A stretch of DNA of 64,000 nt from Nitrospirillum viridazoti CBAmc (GTDB lineage: Bacteria > Pseudomonadota > Alphaproteobacteria > Azospirillales > Azospirillaceae). Every line of letters starts with the position of its first letter. Position 1 is the first letter of the stretch. The stretch is from assembly GCF_000730165.1 (NCBI RefSeq), contig NZ_CP022113.1:1-64000 (forward strand), read 5' to 3'. A program made the position numbers and the translations under genes. The notes below the pieces were generated by a model that was not told where the DNA came from, did no database searches, and saw only the letters and a program-made list of their open reading frames with translations. Positions 7,501 through 19,100 of this stretch are shown here, piece by piece.

Positions 7501-9378
7501 TCAGCCGGCCTTGCCAGGCGTGACCCGGATGGCCAGCAGCCGTTCTTCCAGTTCCTGGACGAAACGGTCGGTGTCGCCCAAGGTGCGCCGCCAAGCCTCG
7601 CCGCCCGCCAGCGCGTCGCGGAACGCCTTGTACTCCTTGGGCTTGTTGCCCAGCTTCACCGCCAGTTTCACATAGTCGTCTACGCTGGTGGTCACGCCCT
7701 GGGGCAGGCCCACGGTGCGGAGCAGGCTGCCCGCCATGCGCGAGGCGAAAGTCTTACCGGACAGGGTGACGATGGGCAGGCCCATGCGCAAGGCGTCGCT
7801 GGCCGTGGTGCCGGAGTTATAGGGATAGGTGTCCAGAAACACGTCGGCCAGTGGCAGGCGGGCCAGGTATTGCGCCGGGCTGGCCGGGCCGGCGAACAGC
7901 AAGCGGCCGGGATCGATGCCTCGGGCGCGCGCCCGCTCCTGCATGTTCTGCCGCGCCCAAGGCGTGCGGGCCAGCAGCCACAGCACGGAATTATCCACCC
8001 CACCGAGGATGCGCATCCAGGCGTCGAAGACCTCTTCCGTGATCTTGTAGGTGTTGGAGAAGCAGGTGTAGACGAACTTGTCCGCCGGCAAGCCCACGCT
8101 TTCCCGCGTGGGTGACGGATCCACCAGCGCCTTGCTGTCGTTCACCTGATAGCAGATGGGCATGTACAGAGGCTTGGGGTGGAAATCGCCGGCCAAGTCC
8201 TTCGGCACCACGAAATCGTCGACGATGGCGTAGTCCAGCTCAGGAATGGGCTGCGAACCGACGAAGCCCAGGTAGGTGATCTGGACGGGCGCCGGCTTGC
8301 GCCGGACGATGCCGGGGCGTGACCCATCGGTCAGGCCGTTGAGGTCGACCAGGATATCCAGCTCATGCTGGCGCATCAGCGCCGCCACTTGGTCGTCGCT
8401 CATTTCCACGACGCGGAACCATTGGTCGAAGGCGCCCAGGATGCGATGCCGCAGATAGCTGTTGTCGTCCAGGCCCATGTCATAGCCGTAGACCTCAAAC
8501 TTGGCCCGATCGTGCTTCTCGATCAGTTCCACCATCAGCATGCTGACGGGGTGCAGGTTGTAGTCGGACGACAGGTAGCCGATGCGCACCTTCTCATGGG
8601 CGTAGCCCTGCGCCGGCGCCAGCCGCTCCGGTGCGCCGAAGCGGGAAATCCATTGTTCGACCCAGCGATTGACCACCGCGTTCTCGTCGAACAGCGACAT
8701 CAGCGTCAGGCCGCCTGAGCTGGCGACCATGTCATCCTTGGTCAGGCCGGGAATGGGCAGGTAGACGGGCCAGGCGCACATCTTCAGGCGCAGATGCACC
8801 CAATGGCTGATGGCGTCGGACTGCTTGGGCACGGTCAGGAGGCTGCGGTACAGCTCCCGCTCCGCCTCCTCGAACCGGTTCAGCCGTTCCAGCAGGCGGC
8901 CCCGCTGGTTCAGCAGGGTGGTGCGCATGTCGTCGGGCTGGATGGATCGGCGCCAAATCTCCAGCGCCTCGTCATGCTTGCCCTGGCCCTCGGACATCAG
9001 GCCCAGGTTTATGGCGGCGATCAGGAAATCGGACTTCAGCGACAGGGCGGCGTTGTAGGCCGCACCGGCCGCAACCGTATCGCCCACGTTGGCCAGTTCC
9101 ACACCCAGGTTGAAATAGGCCGCGTGCCGCAAGGTGGCGTCGGCCGGTACCTCATCCAGCCAAAGCTGGTACAGCGAGGCGGGTCGCATCCAGGGGGCGG
9201 CCTCCCGCGCCGCCTCGACCAAGCCCAGCAAGCCCGCGAAATCCAGGCGGCCCACCAGGTAACGAAACGCCGTTTCCTCGACCCCCGGCGGGATCTTCCA
9301 AGCTCTGGCGGTCAGGTATTCGATAAGGTCAGCGGATTGCAGCGGTGCCTGATGTGTAATGGAAGCAGCAGAGGCCAC
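7501..9378 (-). CDS. TPR-containing GT41 (O-GlcNAc transferase/SPINDLY-like) glycosyltransferase
   Basis: This 625-residue protein has tetratricopeptide-like helices at about 80-225 and a GT41 catalytic region at about 245-610. Diagnostic segments are 'KVRIGYLSSDYNLHPVSMLM', 'LDILVDLNGLTDGSRPGIV', 'PAPVQITYLGFVGSQPIPEL', 'DYAIVDDFVVPKD', 'NTYKITEEVFDAWMRIL' and 'FLDTYPYNSGTTASDALRMG'. In this family the enzyme moves GlcNAc, fucose or glucose from a nucleotide sugar onto Ser/Thr or Asn of proteins, in the cytoplasm; bacterial HMW1C is a relative. The start is a GTG with GGAACG upstream; no better ATG exists in frame. It lies downstream of the giant Ser/Thr-rich protein and in the same direction, which makes that protein a natural candidate substrate (inference). 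Confidence 0.88.
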   Translation of the reverse strand: MASAASITHQAPLQSADLIEYLTARAWKIPPGVEETAFRYLVGRLDFAGLLGLVEAAREAAPWMRPASLYQLWLDEVPADATLRHAAYFNLGVELANVGDTVAAGAAYNAALSLKSDFLIAAINLGLMSEGQGKHDEALEIWRRSIQPDDMRTTLLNQRGRLLERLNRFEEAERELYRSLLTVPKQSDAISHWVHLRLKMCAWPVYLPIPGLTKDDMVASSGGLTLMSLFDENAVVNRWVEQWISRFGAPERLAPAQGYAHEKVRIGYLSSDYNLHPVSMLMVELIEKHDRAKFEVYGYDMGLDDNSYLRHRILGAFDQWFRVVEMSDDQVAALMRQHELDILVDLNGLTDGSRPGIVRRKPAPVQITYLGFVGSQPIPELDYAIVDDFVVPKDLAGDFHPKPLYMPICYQVNDSKALVDPSPTRESVGLPADKFVYTCFSNTYKITEEVFDAWMRILGGVDNSVLWLLARTPWARQNMQERARARGIDPGRLLFAGPASPAQYLARLPLADVFLDTYPYNSGTTASDALRMGLPIVTLSGKTFASRMAGSLLRTVGLPQGVTTSVDDYVKLAVKLGNKPKEYKAFRDALAGGEAWRRTLGDTDRFVQELEERLLAIRVTPGKAG

Positions 9379-9439
9379 GGTCGACGTTCCATGAATAAAG
9401 CGCCTCAGGACTTCTTAGTCCCTGAAATATCAAATGGAA

Positions 9440-10000
9440 TCATAACACGATATTCACGGTGGAGCGATCCGCAACTTTAGCCTGCTCGCTGCCCGGCGCC
9501 GCTGTTTCAGCCGGTGGCGGCGATGCCGGCGCGGCGGCCGCACTGTTGACCGGCGTCGCGGCGGCCTGGGCACCGCCATTCTGCGACCCCGATGCCTGGG
9601 CGACGGCCGTCTGGGTCTGCACGACCTTGGCATAGGCCGTGCTGCCCTGCAGCTGGCGCGAGGGCGACAGCCGGAAGGCGCCTTTCTCAGGCTTTTCGTT
9701 CTTCGTCGTCACGTTGTCACCAACCCGAACCACCGGCCGCTGATATCCCGGCATCGCCGGCGATGCCTGTGCCGCCATATTATACGCCGCCACGCCCGAC
9801 AGCATACTCTGCTGAGAGATTCGGACGGCATCCGCCGGGGTGCTGCTCTGAGCGGTCCTGGACGGCTCCGCCGTAGCGCCCGCCTTGGCCAGGGCTTTCT
9901 GAAAGTCGGTATCGCCCCGGCTGGCGGGCGCGGCCTTGGTGAGGGCGGTCCTGCCGACCACCCCGCCTATTGGCCGCGATGACACCGGATCGTTACCCAT
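9440..10000 (-). CDS. Hypothetical Pro/Ala/Ser-rich protein
   Basis: I do not recognise this protein of 186 residues. It is rich in Ala, Pro, Ser, Thr and Gln, with a low-complexity C-terminal half ('PVNSAAAAPASPPPAETAAP') and a middle segment ('MPGYQRPVVRVGDNVTTKN') that could form strands. No signal peptide, membrane segment or cysteine is evident; most of it is probably disordered. The ATG at 10000 is chosen because the sequence further upstream in the same frame is short and overlaps a hairpin. It sits between the giant octad protein (182 nt away) and the GT41 gene (61 nt away), in the same direction, so it may be an accessory or a second glycosylation target. Confidence 0.5.
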   Translation of the reverse strand: MGNDPVSSRPIGGVVGRTALTKAAPASRGDTDFQKALAKAGATAEPSRTAQSSTPADAVRISQQSMLSGVAAYNMAAQASPAMPGYQRPVVRVGDNVTTKNEKPEKGAFRLSPSRQLQGSTAYAKVVQTQTAVAQASGSQNGGAQAAATPVNSAAAAPASPPPAETAAPGSEQAKVADRSTVNIVL

Positions 10001-10076
10001 GAACCCCAACCCCGCATGGGGCCCAACTGTCGGGACCCATGCCTTAACCACGAATCCGGGGCCCTGAAAAGCGCCG

Positions 10077-10107
10077 AGGATTGAGAGGATCAGCACCCCT
10101 CAATCCT
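10077..10107 (-). terminator. Hairpin between the giant octad gene and the next gene
   Basis: AGGATTGAG and CTCAATCCT form a perfect 9-bp stem with a 13-nt loop, about 75 nt past the stop of the giant gene. On the minus strand only a short TTTT follows some 7 nt later, so it may attenuate or process the transcript rather than stop it fully. Confidence 0.4.
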
Positions 10108-10181
10108 CTGGCACCCGCCCCTGAACGGGCCGGAGATGCTGCCCCGCAGCCCCGGCCCGAACCATCACGCCACTCTTATCC

Positions 10182-13100
10182 TTACCCGGACAGACCCGTC
10201 AGCCAAGCGTTGACCTGATCGGTGCTGAACGCGTGGACCTGGGCCGAGGTGAACACGCTGGCCTGGGCCGTCGTCAGGTTCGACAGCTGGTCGGTGGTCA
10301 ACCCAGGGATCTGATCCGTGGTCAGGCTCGTCACCTGGGTAGTCGTGAACTCCCGGATATCCGCCGTGGTCAGCGCGCTGATCTGGTCCGTCGTCAGCGA
10401 CCGGACTTGGGCGCTGCTGAGGGCCGCGACTTGGGCGCTGCTCAAGGCTGACAGGTTGCTGGTCGTCAGGCCGGCCACTTGGGTGGTCGTCAGCGCCTGG
10501 ACCTGCGCGGTGTTCAGCGCCTGGACATCCGTGGTGCTCAAGGCCCCCAGCTGATCGGTCGACAGCGCCTTTACCTGCGCGGTGTTCAGGCCAACCACCT
10601 GGCTGGTGCCCAGGGCCGAGAGCTGATCCGTGGTCAGGGCCTGGACCTGTGTCGTCGTCAGCCTGGTCACCTGGGCGCTGCTGAGGGCGTTCAGGTTATC
10701 CGTGCTGAGCGTCGACACCTGCGACGTGGTCAGGGCCGAGACCTGGGCCGTGGTCAGCGCCCGCACATCCGCTGTGCTGAGGCTGTTCAGCTGGTCGGAG
10801 GTCAGGGCCTGAACCAAGGCGCTGGTCAGGCTGGCCACCTGGGAGGTGCTGAGTGCCGTCACCGTGCTGGTGCTGAGCGTCGACACCTGCGCCGTCGTCA
10901 ACTGGCCGATCTGGGCGGTTGTGAACTCCCGGACATCGGTGGTGGACAGCGCATTCAGCTGGGCGCTGGTCAGCGACTGGACCTGGGCGCTGGTCAGCGA
11001 CTGGACTTGGTTGCTGGTCAGCGCCGACAGGTTGTCACTGCTGAGACCGGAGAGTTGGGCCGACGACAGCGCCTGGACCTGGGTGCTGCTCAGCTTCGTC
11101 ACCGTCGCGGTGGACAAGGCGTTCAGCTGGTCGGAGTTCAGCGCCTTCACCTGGGCCGTCGACAGGCCAGTGATCTGCGCCGTCCCCAGCGCCGAGACCT
11201 GGTCGGTAGTCAGCGCGCCCACCTGGGCCGAGGTCAAACCGGCTTCCTGCGTCGTCGACAGCGCCGCCACGTTGGTGGTGCTGAGGGCCGACAGCTGCGC
11301 CGTTGTCAATTGGCCGATCTGGGTGCTGTTGAGCTCACGCAAGTCCGAGGTGGTCAGGTTGTTCAGCTGATCCGTGGTCAGGGCCTGGATCTGGCTGCTG
11401 GACAGCTTGGCTACCTGATTGCTGGACAGTGCGTTCAGGTTGTTGGTCGTCAGGCTGGACACCTGGCTGGTGGTCAGCGCGCCGACCTGCGCCGTCGTCA
11501 ACGCCTGGGTATCCGCCGTGCTGAGCGAGGCCAGCTGGTCGGTCGACAGCTGCTGCACGTCCGCCGTCGTCAGATTGGCGACTTGGGCCGTCGTCAGGGC
11601 CCCCACGTTGGTGGTGCTCAGACTCGACACCTGGGCCGTCGTCAGCTGGCCGATCTGAGCCGTCGTCAGTTCCTGGACGTCCGCTGTGGTCAGGGCATTC
11701 AGCTGATCCGTGGTCAGCGACTGAACCTGGGCGCTGGTCAGCTTCGACACCTGGGCGCTGGTCAGCGCGTTCAGGTTGTCGCTGCTGAGGTTCGACACCT
11801 GGGCCGTCGTCAGCTGGCCGATCTGCGCCGTCGTGAACTCCCGGATGTCGGAGGTCGTCAGGCTGTTCAGCTGGCTGCTGGTCAGGGCCTGGACCAGTGT
11901 GCTGGTCAGGCTGGACACCTGGGCGCTGGTCAGGGCGCTCAGGTTGGTGCTGTTGAGGCCGGAAATCTGGGCCGTCGTCAGCTGGCTGACCTGCTGGGTC
12001 GTCAGCTTCTGCACCGTGTCGGTGGACAGGGCGTTCAGCTGATCCGTCGTCAGGGCCTTCACCTGGCTGGTCGACAGCCCGCTGATCTGAGCCGTGCCCA
12101 GCGCCGCCACCTGGTCGGTGGTCAGCGACTGAACCTGGGCGGTCGTCAGACCGGCTTCCTGCGAGGTCGTCAGCGCCGCCACGTTGGTGGTGCTGAGGGC
12201 CGACAGCTGGGCCGTCGTCAGCTGCCCGACCTGGGTGCTGGACAGTTCCCGGACGTCGGCGGTCGTCAGGCCATTCAGCTGATCCGTGGTCAGGGCCTGG
12301 ATCTGGCTGCTGGACAGTTTGGCCACCTGGGCGCTGCTCAGCGCGTTCAGGTTGCTGGTCGTCAGGCCGGACACCTGGCTGGTCGTCAGCGCGCCGATCT
12401 GCGCCGTCGTCAGGGCCCGGGCATCCGCCGTGCTGAGCGAGGCCAGCTGGTCAGTCGACAGCTGCTGCACATCCGTCGTCGACAGGCTGGCGACCTGCGC
12501 CGTCGTCAGCGAGGAAACCACGTCAGTGCTGAGGTTCGACACCTGGGCCGTGGTCAGCTGCCCGATCTGGGCCGTCGTCAGTTCCTGGACGTCCGCCGAG
12601 GTCAGGCTGTTCAGCTGGCTGCTGGTCAGCGACTGGACCTGGGCGCTGGTGAGCTTCGACACCTGGGCGCTGGTCAGCGCGTTCAGGTTGTCGCTGCTGA
12701 GGTTGGACACCTGCGCCGTCGTCAGTTGGCTGACCTGAGCCGTCGTCAGTTCCTGCACGTCCGAAGTCGTCAGGCTGTTCAGCTGGCTGCTGGTCAGCGA
12801 CTGGACCTGGGCGCTGCTCAGGCTGGACACCTGGCTGCTGGTCAGCGCGTTCAGGTTGTCGCTGGTCAGACCGGAGACCTGGGTCGTCGTCAGCGACTGG
12901 ACCTGGGCCGTCGTCAGCTTCTGCACCGTGGCCGTGGACAGCGCGCCCAGCTGGTCGGTGGACAGGGCCTTCACCTGGCTGGTCGTCAGCGACTGAACCT
13001 GCGCCGTGCCCAGCGCCGACACCTGGCTGGTGGTCAGCGACTGAACCTGGGAGGTCGTCAGACCTGCCACCTGGCTGGAGCTGAGGGCGTTAAGCTGGTC

Positions 13101-16100
13101 GGTGCCCAGCGTCGAGAGCTGCGCCGTCGTCAGCTGCCCGATCTGGGCGCTGGACAGTTCCCGGACGTCGGCGGTCGTCAGGCCATTCAGCTGATCCGTG
13201 GTCAGGGCCTGGATCTGGCTGCTGGACAGCTTGGCCACCTGGGCGCTGCTCAGCGCGTTCAGGTTGCTGGTCGTCAGGCCGGACACCTGGCTGGTCGTCA
13301 ACGCGCCGATCTGCGCCGTCGTCAGGGCACGGGCATCCGCCGTGCTGAGCGAGGCCAGCTGGTCGGTCGACAGCTGCTGCACATCCGTGGTCGACAGACT
13401 GGCGACCTGCGCCGTCGTCAGCGAGGAAACCACGTCCGTGCTCAGGTTCGACACCTGGGCCGTGGTCAGCTGCCCGATCTGGGCCGTCGTCAGTTCCTGC
13501 ACATCCGCCGAGGTCAGGCTGTTCAGCTGGCTGCTGGTCAGCGACTGAACCTGGGTGCTGGTCAGCTTCGACACCTGGGCGCTGGTCAGCGCGTTCAGGT
13601 TATCGCTGCTGAGGTTGGACACCTGCGCCGTCGTCAGCTGGCTGACCTGTGCCGTCGTGAACTCCCGGATGTCGGAGGTCGTCAGGCTGTTCAGCTGGCT
13701 GCTGGTCAGGGCCTGGACCAGCGCGCTGGTCAGGCTGGACACCTGGGCGCTGTTCAGGGCGCTCAGGTTGGTGCTGTTGAGGCCGGAAATCTGGGCCGTG
13801 GTCAGCTGGCTGACCTGCTGGGTCGTCAGCTTCTGCACCGTGTCGGTGGACAGGGCGTTCAGCTGATCCGTCGTCAGGGCCTTCACCTGGCTGGTCGACA
13901 GGCTGGTCACCTGCGCGGTCGTCAGGGCCGCGGCCTGGTCGGTCGTCAGCGACTGAACCTGGGTCGTCGTCAGACCCGCCACCTGGCTGGAGCTGAGAGC
14001 CTGCAGGTTCGTGGTGCCCAGCGTCGAGAGCTGGGCCGTCGTCAGCTGCCCGATCTGGCTGCTGGACAGCTCGCGGACGTCGGCGGTCGTCAGGCCGTTC
14101 AGCTGATCCGTGGTCAAGGCCTGGATCTGGCTGCTGGACAGCTTGGCCACCTGAGCACTGCTCAGTGCGTTCAGGTTGCTGGTCGTCAGGCCGGACACCT
14201 GGCTGGTCGTCAGCGCGCCGATCTGCGCCGTCGTCAGGGCCCGGGCATCCGCCGTGCTGAGCGAGGCCAGCTGGTCAGTCGACAGCTGCTGCACATCCGT
14301 GGTCGACAGGCTGGCCACCTGCGCCGTCGTCAGCGAGGAAACCACGTCCGTGCTCAGGTTCGACACCTGGGCGGTGGTCAGCTGGCTGACCTGCGCCGTC
14401 GTCAGTTCCTGCACATCCGCCGAGGTCAGGCTGTTCAGCTGGCTGCTGGTCAGCGACTGGACCTGGGCGCTGCTCAGCTTCGACACCTGGGCGCTGCTCA
14501 GCGCGTTCAGGTTGTCGCTGCTGAGGTTGGAGACCTGCGCCGTCGTCAGCTGGCTGACCTGCGCCGTCGTCAGCTCACGGACGTCCGCGGTCGTCAGGCT
14601 GTTCAGCTGGGCCGTCGTCAGCGACTGAACCTGCGCGCTGGTCAGGCTGGACACCTGGCTGCTGGTCAGCGCGTTCAGGTTGTCGCTGGTCAGGCCGGAG
14701 ACCTGGGTGGTCGTCAACTGGCTGACCTGCGCCGTCGTCAGCTTCTGCACCGTGTCGGTGGACAGGGCGCCCAGCTGATCGGTGGACAGTGCCTTCACCT
14801 GGCTGGTCGTCAGCGACTGAACCTGCGCCGTGCCCAGCGCCGACACCTGGCTGGTGGTCAGCGACTGAACCTGGGCCGTCGTCAGACCTGCCACCTGGCT
14901 GGAGCTGAGGGCGTTAAGCTGGTCGGTGCCCAGCGTCGATAGCTGCGCCGTCGACAGCTGCCCGATCTGGCTGCTGGACAGCTCGCGGACGTCGGCGGTC
15001 GTCAGGCCGTTCAGCTGATCCGTGGTCAAGGCCTGGATCTGGCTGCTGGACAGCTTGGCCACCTGAGCACTGCTCAGCGCGTTCAGGTTGCTGGTCGTCA
15101 GGCCGGACACCTGGCTGGTCGTCAACGCGCCGATCTGCGCCGTCGTCAGGGCCCGGGCATCCGCCGTGCTGAGCGAGGCCAGCTGGTCGGTCGACAGCTG
15201 CTGCACGTCCGTGGTCGACAGGCTGGCCACCTGCGCCGTCGTCAACGAGGAAACCACGTCCGTGCTCAGGTTCGACACCTGGGCCGTCGTCAGCTGCCCG
15301 ATCTGGGCCGTCGTCAGTTCCTGCACATCCGCCGAGGTCAGGCTGTTCAGCTGGCTGCTGGTCAGCGATTGGACCTGGGTGCTGGTCAGCTTCGACACCT
15401 GGGCGCTGGTCAGCGCGTTCAGGTTATCGCTGCTGAGGTTCGACACCTGCGCCGTCGTCAGCTGGCTGACCTGCGCCGTCGTGAACTCCCGGATGTCGGA
15501 CGTCGACAGGCTGTTCAGCTGCGTGGTGGTCAGCGACTGAACCTGGGCGCTGGACAGCGCGGCCACCTGGGTGGAATTCAGCGCGCTCAAATTGTCAGTG
15601 CTGAGCCCGGAAATCTGGGCCGTCGTCAGCGCCTGGACCTGCGTGGTCGTCAGCTTCTGCACCGTCGCCGTGGCGAGCGCGCCCAGCTGGTCGGTGGACA
15701 GAGCCTTCACCTGGCTGGTCGTCAGGCTGGTCACCTGCGCGGTCGTCAGGGCTGCGGCCTGGTCGGTCGTCAGCGACTGGACCTGGGTCGTCGTCAGACC
15801 CGCCACCTGGCTGGAGCTGAGAGCCTGCAGGTTCGTGGTGCCCAGCGCCGACAGCTGCGCCGTCGTCAGCTGCCCGATCTGGGCGCTGCTGAGTTCACCC
15901 ACGTCGGCCGTGGTCAGGTTGTTCAGCTGATCCGTGGTCAAGGCCTGGATCTGGCTGCTGGACAGCTTGGCCACCTGAGCGCTGCTCAGCGCGTTCAGGT
16001 TGGTGCTGCTGAGGCCGGACACCTGGCTGGTGGTCAGCGCGCCGATCTGCGCCGTCGTCAGGGCCCGGGCATCCGCCGTGCTGAGCGAGGCCAGCTGGTC

Positions 16101-19100
16101 AGTCGACAGCTGCTGCACATCCGTCGTCGACAGGCTGGCGACCTGCGCCGTCGTCAACGAGGAGACCACGTCCGTGCTGAGGTTCGACACCTGGGCCGTG
16201 GTCAGCTGCCCGATCTGGGCCGTCGTCAGTTCCTGCACATCCGCCGAGGTCAGGCTGTTCAGCTGGCTGCTGGTCAGCGACTGGACCTGGGTGCTGGTCA
16301 GCTTCGACACCTGGGCGCTGGTCAGCGCGTTCAGGTTATCGCTGCTGAGGTTCGACACCTGCGCCGTCGTCAGCTGGCTGACCTGCGCCGTCGTGAACTC
16401 CCGGATGTCGGACGTCGACAGGCTGTTCAGCTGCGTGGTGGTCAGCGACTGAACCTGGGCGCTGGACAGCGCGGCCACCTGGGTGGAATTCAGCGCGCTC
16501 AAATTGTCAGTGCTGAGCCCGGAAATCTGGGCCGTCGTCAGCGCCTGGACCTGCGTGGTCGTCAGCTTCTGCACCGTCGCCGTGGCGAGCGCGCCCAGCT
16601 GGTCGGTGGACAGAGCCTTCACCTGGCTGGTCGTCAGGCTGGTCACCTGCGCGGTCGTCAGGGCTGCGGCCTGGTCGGTCGTCAGCGACTGGACCTGGGT
16701 CGTCGTCAGACCCGCCACCTGGCTGGAGCTGAGAGCCTGCAGGTTCGTGGTGCCCAGCGCCGACAGCTGCGCCGTCGTCAGCTGCCCGATCTGGGCGCTG
16801 CTGAGTTCACCCACGTCGGCCGTGGTCAGGTTGTTCAGCTGATCCGTGGTCAAGGCCTGGATCTGGCTGCTGGACAGCTTGGCCACCTGAGCGCTGCTCA
16901 GCGCGTTCAGGTTGGTGCTGCTGAGGCCGGACACCTGGCTGGTGGTCAGCGCGCCGATCTGCGCCGTCGTCAGGGCACGGGCATCCGCCGTGCTGAGCGA
17001 GGCCAGCTGGTCGGTCGACAGCTGCTGCACATCCGTGGTCGACAGGCTGGCCACCTGCGCCGTCGTCAGCGAGGAAACCACGTCCGTGCTCAGGTTCGAC
17101 ACCTGGGCGGTGGTCAGCTGGCTGACCTGCGCCGTCGTCAGTTCCTGGACGTCCGCCGACGTCAGGCTGTTCAGCTGGCTGCTGGTCAGCGACTGGACCT
17201 GGGTGCTGGTCAGCTTCGACACCTGGGCGCTGGTCAGCGCGTTCAGGTTATCGCTGCTGAGGTTGGACACCTGCGCCGTCGTCAGCTGGCTGACCTGCGC
17301 CGTCGTGAACTCCCGGATGTCGGACGTCGACAGGCTGTTCAGCTGCGTGGTGGTCAGCGACTGAACCTGGGCGCTGGACAGCGCGGCCACCTGGGTGGAA
17401 TTCAGCGCGCTCAAATTGTCAGTGCTGAGCCCGGAAATCTGGGCCGTCGTCAGCGCCTGGACCTGCGTGGTCGTCAGCTTCTGCACCGTCGCCGTGGCGA
17501 GCGCGCCCAGCTGGTCGGTGGACAGAGCCTTCACCTGGCTGGTCGTCAGGCTGGTCACCTGCGCGGTCGTCAGGGCTGCGGCCTGGTCGGTCGTCAGCGA
17601 CTGGACCTGGGTCGTCGTCAGACCCGCCACCTGGCTGGAGCTGAGAGCCTGCAGGTTCGTGGTGCCCAGCGCCGACAGCTGCGCCGTCGTCAGCTGCCCG
17701 ATCTGGGCGCTGCTGAGTTCACCCACGTCGGCCGTGGTCAGGTTGTTCAGCTGATCCGTGGTCAAGGCCTGGATCTGGCTGCTGGACAGCTTGGCCACCT
17801 GAGCGCTGCTCAGCGCGTTCAGGTTGGTGCTGCTGAGGCCGGACACTTGGCTGGTGGTCAGCGCGCCGATCTGCGCCGTCGTCAGGGCACGGGCATCCGC
17901 CGTGCTGAGCGAGGCCAACTGGTCGGTCGACAGCTGCTGCACATCCGTGGTCGACAGGCTGGCCACCTGCGCCGTCGTCAGCGAGGAAACCACGTCCGTG
18001 CTCAGGTTCGACACCTGGGCCGTCGTCAGTTGGCTGACCTGAGCCGTCGTCAGTTCCTGGACGTCCGCTGAGGTCAGGCTGTTCAGCTGGCTGCTGGTCA
18101 GCGACTGAACCTGGGCGCTGGACAGCTTCGACACCTGGGCGCTGGTCAGCGCGTTCAGGTTATCGCTGCTGAGGTTGGACACCTGCGCCGTCGTCAGCTG
18201 GCTGACCTGTGCCGTCGTCAGTTCCTGGACGTCCGCCGAGGTCAGGCTGTTCAGCTGGCTGCTGGTCAGCGATTGGACCTGGGCACTGGTGAGCTTCGAC
18301 ACCTGGGCGCTGGTCAGCGCGTTCAGGTTGTCGCTGCTGAGGTTCGACACCTGCGCCGTCGTCAGTTGGCTGACCTGAGCCGTCGTCAGTTCCTGCACGT
18401 CCGAAGTCGTCAGGCTGTTCAGCTGGCTGCTGGTCAGCGACTGGACCTGGGCGCTGCTCAGGCTGGACACCTGGCTGCTGGTCAGCGCGTTCAGGTTGTC
18501 GCTGGTCAGACCGGAGACCTGGGTCGTCGTCAGCGACTGGACCTGGGCCGTCGTCAGCTTCTGCACCGTGGCCGTGGACAGCGCGCCCAGCTGGTCGGTG
18601 GACAGGGCCTTCACCTGGCTGGTGGTCAGCGACTGAACCTGCGCCGTGCCCAGCGCCGACACCTGGCTGGTGGTCAGCGACTGAACCTGGGCGGTCGTCA
18701 GACCCGCCACCTGGCTGGAGCTGAGGGCGTTAAGCTGGTCGGTGCCCAGCGTCGAGAGCTGCGCCGTCGTCAGCTGCCCGATCTGGGCGCTGGACAGTTC
18801 CCGGACGTCGGCGGTCGTCAGGCCATTCAGCTGATCCGTGGTCAGGGCCTGGATCTGGCTGCTGGACAGCTTGGCCACCTGAGCACTGCTCAGCGCGTTC
18901 AGGTTGGTGCTGCTGAGGCCGGACACCTGGCTGGTCGTCAGCGCGCCGATCTGCGCCGTCGTCAGGGCCCGGGCATCCGCCGTGCTGAGCGAGGCCAGCT
19001 GGTCGGTCGACAACTGCTGCACATCCGTGGTCGACAGGCTGGCCACCTGCGCCGTCGTCAGCGAGGAAACCACGTCAGTGCTCAGGTTCGACACCTGGGC

